Source: Legionella rowbothamii (GTDB lineage Bacteria; Pseudomonadota; Gammaproteobacteria; Legionellales; Legionellaceae). From it: 45,245 bases of DNA. This document shows, piece after piece, positions 43,784 to 45,245 of the stretch. Positions within the stretch are counted from its first letter, which is position 1; each line of letters starts with the position of its first letter. The stretch is taken from positions 1 through 45,245 of the forward strand of contig NZ_CAAAIM010000013.1 in assembly GCF_900639985.1 (NCBI RefSeq), written 5' to 3'. A program made the position numbers and the translations under genes. A model generated the notes under the pieces. The model was given only the letters and a program-made list of their open reading frames with translations, searched no databases and was not told the origin of the DNA.

Positions 43784-44104
43784 ATATGCTCCATATATAA
43801 TAATTTTTGACTAAAAAATGTAATGTTACCAGAAAATAGATTTATGTGGAATTATGGTCCGTTAGCTCTAATACTGACTGAAACTTGGAAACTTAGAGAT
43901 CAAAATAAAAAATGATTGGTTTTTAGTTTTGGGGTTCCTAAAGAACCCGAACCGACTTGCCCCTAGCGAGTTTATCTTACACGGAGGACATTTTCAGTGT
44001 GGGTGAGACTTCGTAATTTATTTGTCCTGAGAAGACAAAAATAGCAAGAGTAAAAAATTTGCCCTATACTTACATTACATTTTATGATGCTCATGGAGGA
44101 AGTC
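43784..44104. promoter_or_regulatory. Upstream region of the stress-type operon, with a hairpin
   Basis: GGGTTC and GAACCC pair at 43932-43948 around CTAAA. A TTGCCC-TATACTT-like promoter can be made out near 44058-44075, ahead of GGAGGA and the mini protein at 44105. No regulator site is certain. Confidence 0.45.
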
Positions 44105-44185
44105 ATGAAATATATCATTGCCTGGTTATTAGGTGTCCCGATTAGCATTCTCATTCTTGTGTGGTTATTTGCGCGCATATTCTAA
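44105..44185 (+). CDS. 26-residue single-pass membrane peptide
   Basis: MKYIIAWLLGVPISILILVW, then LFARIF and a stop. GGAGGA is placed five bases before the ATG, so it looks translated. It is nearly all hydrophobic and predicted to span the inner membrane once. Such mini proteins often accompany CsbD and PRC-barrel genes in envelope-stress operons. It has no assigned family. Confidence 0.65.
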   Translation: MKYIIAWLLGVPISILILVWLFARIF

Positions 44186-44252
44186 ATATATGAGCAGTGC
44201 TATTGCTATGCACGAAACTTATTTGTCTCACAAACCCAAAGGAGTATTTATT

Positions 44253-44447
44253 ATGAACAAGGATATCTTTCAAGGAAAGTGGGAAGAGGTAAAAGGCAAA
44301 ATGAAACAAGCCTGGGGTAAGCTTACAGATGATGATTACAAAGAAATTGAAGGAAATCATCAAGAGCTCTATGGGAAATTACAAAAACATTATGGCTACA
44401 CCAAAGAGGAAGTAGAGAAAGTAGTTAAAGATTTTCAGGACAAATAA
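44253..44447 (+). CDS. CsbD-family stress protein
   Basis: 64 residues from the ATG at 44253, with AAAGGAG ten bases upstream. MNKDIFQGKWEEVKGKMKQA, WGKLTDDDYKEIEGN, LYGKLQKHYGYTKEEVEKVV follow the CsbD pattern (W-x-x-x-K-G-x-x-K, W-G-x-L-T-x-x-D). CsbD proteins are small, highly charged, abundant stress-response proteins of unknown mechanism. Intact and of normal size. It is the second gene of the 44105-45245 cluster. Confidence 0.9.
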   Translation: MNKDIFQGKWEEVKGKMKQAWGKLTDDDYKEIEGNHQELYGKLQKHYGYTKEEVEKVVKDFQDK

Positions 44448-44470
44448 TTCTACTTATTAAGGAGCAATAA

Positions 44471-44710
44471 ATGAAAAAATTACTAATGGTTTTGCTTGTA
44501 CTCGGTACTTCCACCGTCTTTGCGGCGTCAACCACAGATATGACCACAAATTGGGTATGCACCACCAACGCAAGTAGCAGTGATGTCGCCTCGGATAAGG
44601 CTGCCGATGAACAAATGGAAAAAAGCCATAATTCAGCCGCATCCAGTTTTGATTTTGCTGCTAAAAACTGCCGAGATTGCACCAAAATAACATGCGAAGC
44701 AAAAGACTAA
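44471..44710 (+). CDS. Small secreted cysteine-containing protein
   Basis: 79 residues with a signal peptide (MKKLLMVLLVLGTSTVFAAS). The mature chain is Ser/Asp/Ala-rich, with four cysteines (NWVCTT, AKNCRDC, KITCEA) that may pair in the periplasm or bind metal. AAGGAG precedes the ATG by seven bases and the gene starts 23 bases after csbD. No family recognised. Confidence 0.7.
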   Translation: MKKLLMVLLVLGTSTVFAASTTDMTTNWVCTTNASSSDVASDKAADEQMEKSHNSAASSFDFAAKNCRDCTKITCEAKD

Positions 44711-44741
44711 CCCCAATGGATGCCATCATGGAGGATTAAAA

Positions 44742-45080
44742 ATGGAAAATCGTAATGTAGTAAAAGCCAGTGAAATAACTGGCGTCAAAGTTCAGAATAC
44801 TTCTGGAGAAGATATTGGCGATATTAACGAGGTTGTCCTCGATAAAATATCAGGGCAAGTTAATTATCTGGTTTTAGATTTTGGGGGATTCCTGGGTTTT
44901 GGAAATAAATTTTTTGCAGTCCCTTGGAATGCATTTTCCTACGATACACAGGACGATTGCTTTATTTTAAACATTGATAAAGAACGTCTAAAAAATGCCC
45001 CAGGATTTGATAAAGACCACTGGCCCAATTTCGCCGATCGTAATGTGACACAAACAATCACTCAATATTACCAAATATAA
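44742..45080 (+). CDS. PRC-barrel domain protein
   Basis: 112 residues. VVKASEITGVKVQNTSGEDI, GDINEVVLDKISGQVNYLVL, FGGFLGFGNKFFAVPWNAF are the strand pattern of a single PRC-barrel (S-E-x-x-G-x-x-V, G-x-I-x-x-V-x-x-D, Y-x-V-x-x-x-x-G-F-L-G-x-G). Such proteins bind partners or RNA-linked factors and occur widely with CsbD-type stress genes. GGAGGA precedes the ATG by nine bases. It is the fourth gene of the cluster. Confidence 0.88.
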   Translation: MENRNVVKASEITGVKVQNTSGEDIGDINEVVLDKISGQVNYLVLDFGGFLGFGNKFFAVPWNAFSYDTQDDCFILNIDKERLKNAPGFDKDHWPNFADRNVTQTITQYYQI

Positions 45081-45086
45081 CTATAA

Positions 45087-45113
45087 GTTGATTGCTCCTC
45101 AGGAGCAATCAAC
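45087..45113. terminator. Stem-loop between the PRC-barrel and DUF3309 genes
   Basis: GTTGATTGCTCCT and AGGAGCAATCAAC pair almost without a loop. No U-tract follows, so it may slow or process the transcript rather than end it. Confidence 0.6.
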
Positions 45114-45132
45114 CCTATCTTTGGAGGTTACT

Positions 45133-45245
45133 ATGTTAAGTACGGTATTGATAATTCTGTTAATTTTACTCCTTATAGGTGGTCTTCCTCGGTGGAATTA
45201 CAGTAAAGACTGGGGTTATGGGCCTAGTGGTTTAATTGGAACAAT
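45133..45245 (+). CDS. DUF3309-family small membrane protein, cut by the window end
   Basis: Starts MLSTVLIILLILLLIGGLPR then WNYSKDWGYGPSGLIGT and runs off the window. The hydrophobic start, G-G-L-P-x-W and S-x-x-W-G-Y-G-P-S-G pattern is the DUF3309 family (about 50-60 residues). GGAGGTTACT lies right before the ATG. It extends the stress-type cluster. Confidence 0.85.
   Translation, partial: MLSTVLIILLILLLIGGLPRWNYSKDWGYGPSGLIGT

Noticed and set aside
44425..44685. Minus-strand frames of 61 and 86 codons.
   Set aside because: Antisense to the secreted Cys protein, which has a signal peptide and good start.

Overview
The window is low-GC, gene-sparse accessory DNA from a gammaproteobacterium, almost certainly a Legionella or close relative. 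The evidence is a set of eukaryote-like proteins typical of Dot/Icm effectors (ankyrin repeats with a cysteine-protease-like front end, a Fic protein, a leucine-rich-repeat protein, coiled-coil proteins of unknown fold), a decayed Legionella-type outer membrane protein, and an Lcl-like (DUF1566) secreted protein. No rRNA, tRNA or CRISPR array was seen. The species cannot be fixed from this window.

Layout. 1-4.8 kb: IS6-type remnants, an orphan HigA-type antitoxin, a spermidine-synthase-like methyltransferase fold, a truncated kinase-like effector copy, a CorA-type transporter and an outer-membrane/secreted protein. 4.8-7.2 kb: a resolvase tail and a badly decayed kup potassium transporter. 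7.3-9.3 kb: an intact ankyrin/cysteine-protease-like effector candidate. 9.3-14.0 kb: a transposon graveyard (three Tn3-type transposase tails, an IS91-type transposase, a 559-bp palindrome with equal 173-bp arms, a broken Legionella OMP gene), a VOC protein and a broken Ku gene. 14.0-17.7 kb: a coiled-coil protein between two ~320-bp direct repeats that each start with an IS6-type end. 17.7-21.5 kb: a very large protein joining 27-residue repeats, a putative GT-A glycosyltransferase-like domain, an SF2 helicase and a basic nuclear-localisation-like tail. 21.7-24.2 kb: an almost complete IS6-family element and wreckage of kinase-like and ankyrin effectors. 24.3-27.4 kb: an LRR protein and a Fic protein. 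27.5-33.1 kb: two half IS6-type copies in the same orientation flank an Lcl-like secreted protein and a PPR-SMR protein. 33.3-39 kb: LOG-family protein, ackA scrap, phosphoketolase, broken hsp20, unknown helical protein, broken D-lactate dehydrogenase, cytochrome c. 39-43.8 kb: resolvase and IS remnants, two unknown proteins, a porin. 44.1-45.2 kb: a compact stress-type operon (mini membrane protein, CsbD, secreted Cys protein, PRC-barrel, DUF3309).

The two most notable genes are the 1243-residue repeat/glycosyltransferase-like/helicase protein (17719-21450, minus) and the 737-residue PPR-SMR protein (30297-32510, minus). The latter has the two-domain plan best known from plant organellar RNA-binding proteins and carries 14 nearly identical 36-residue repeats. 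Both sit among IS ends, which suggests recent acquisition and repeat-number change. Most other multi-copy material here is decaying: more than ten genes are truncated or frameshifted, as in a genome island being repeatedly invaded and eroded.
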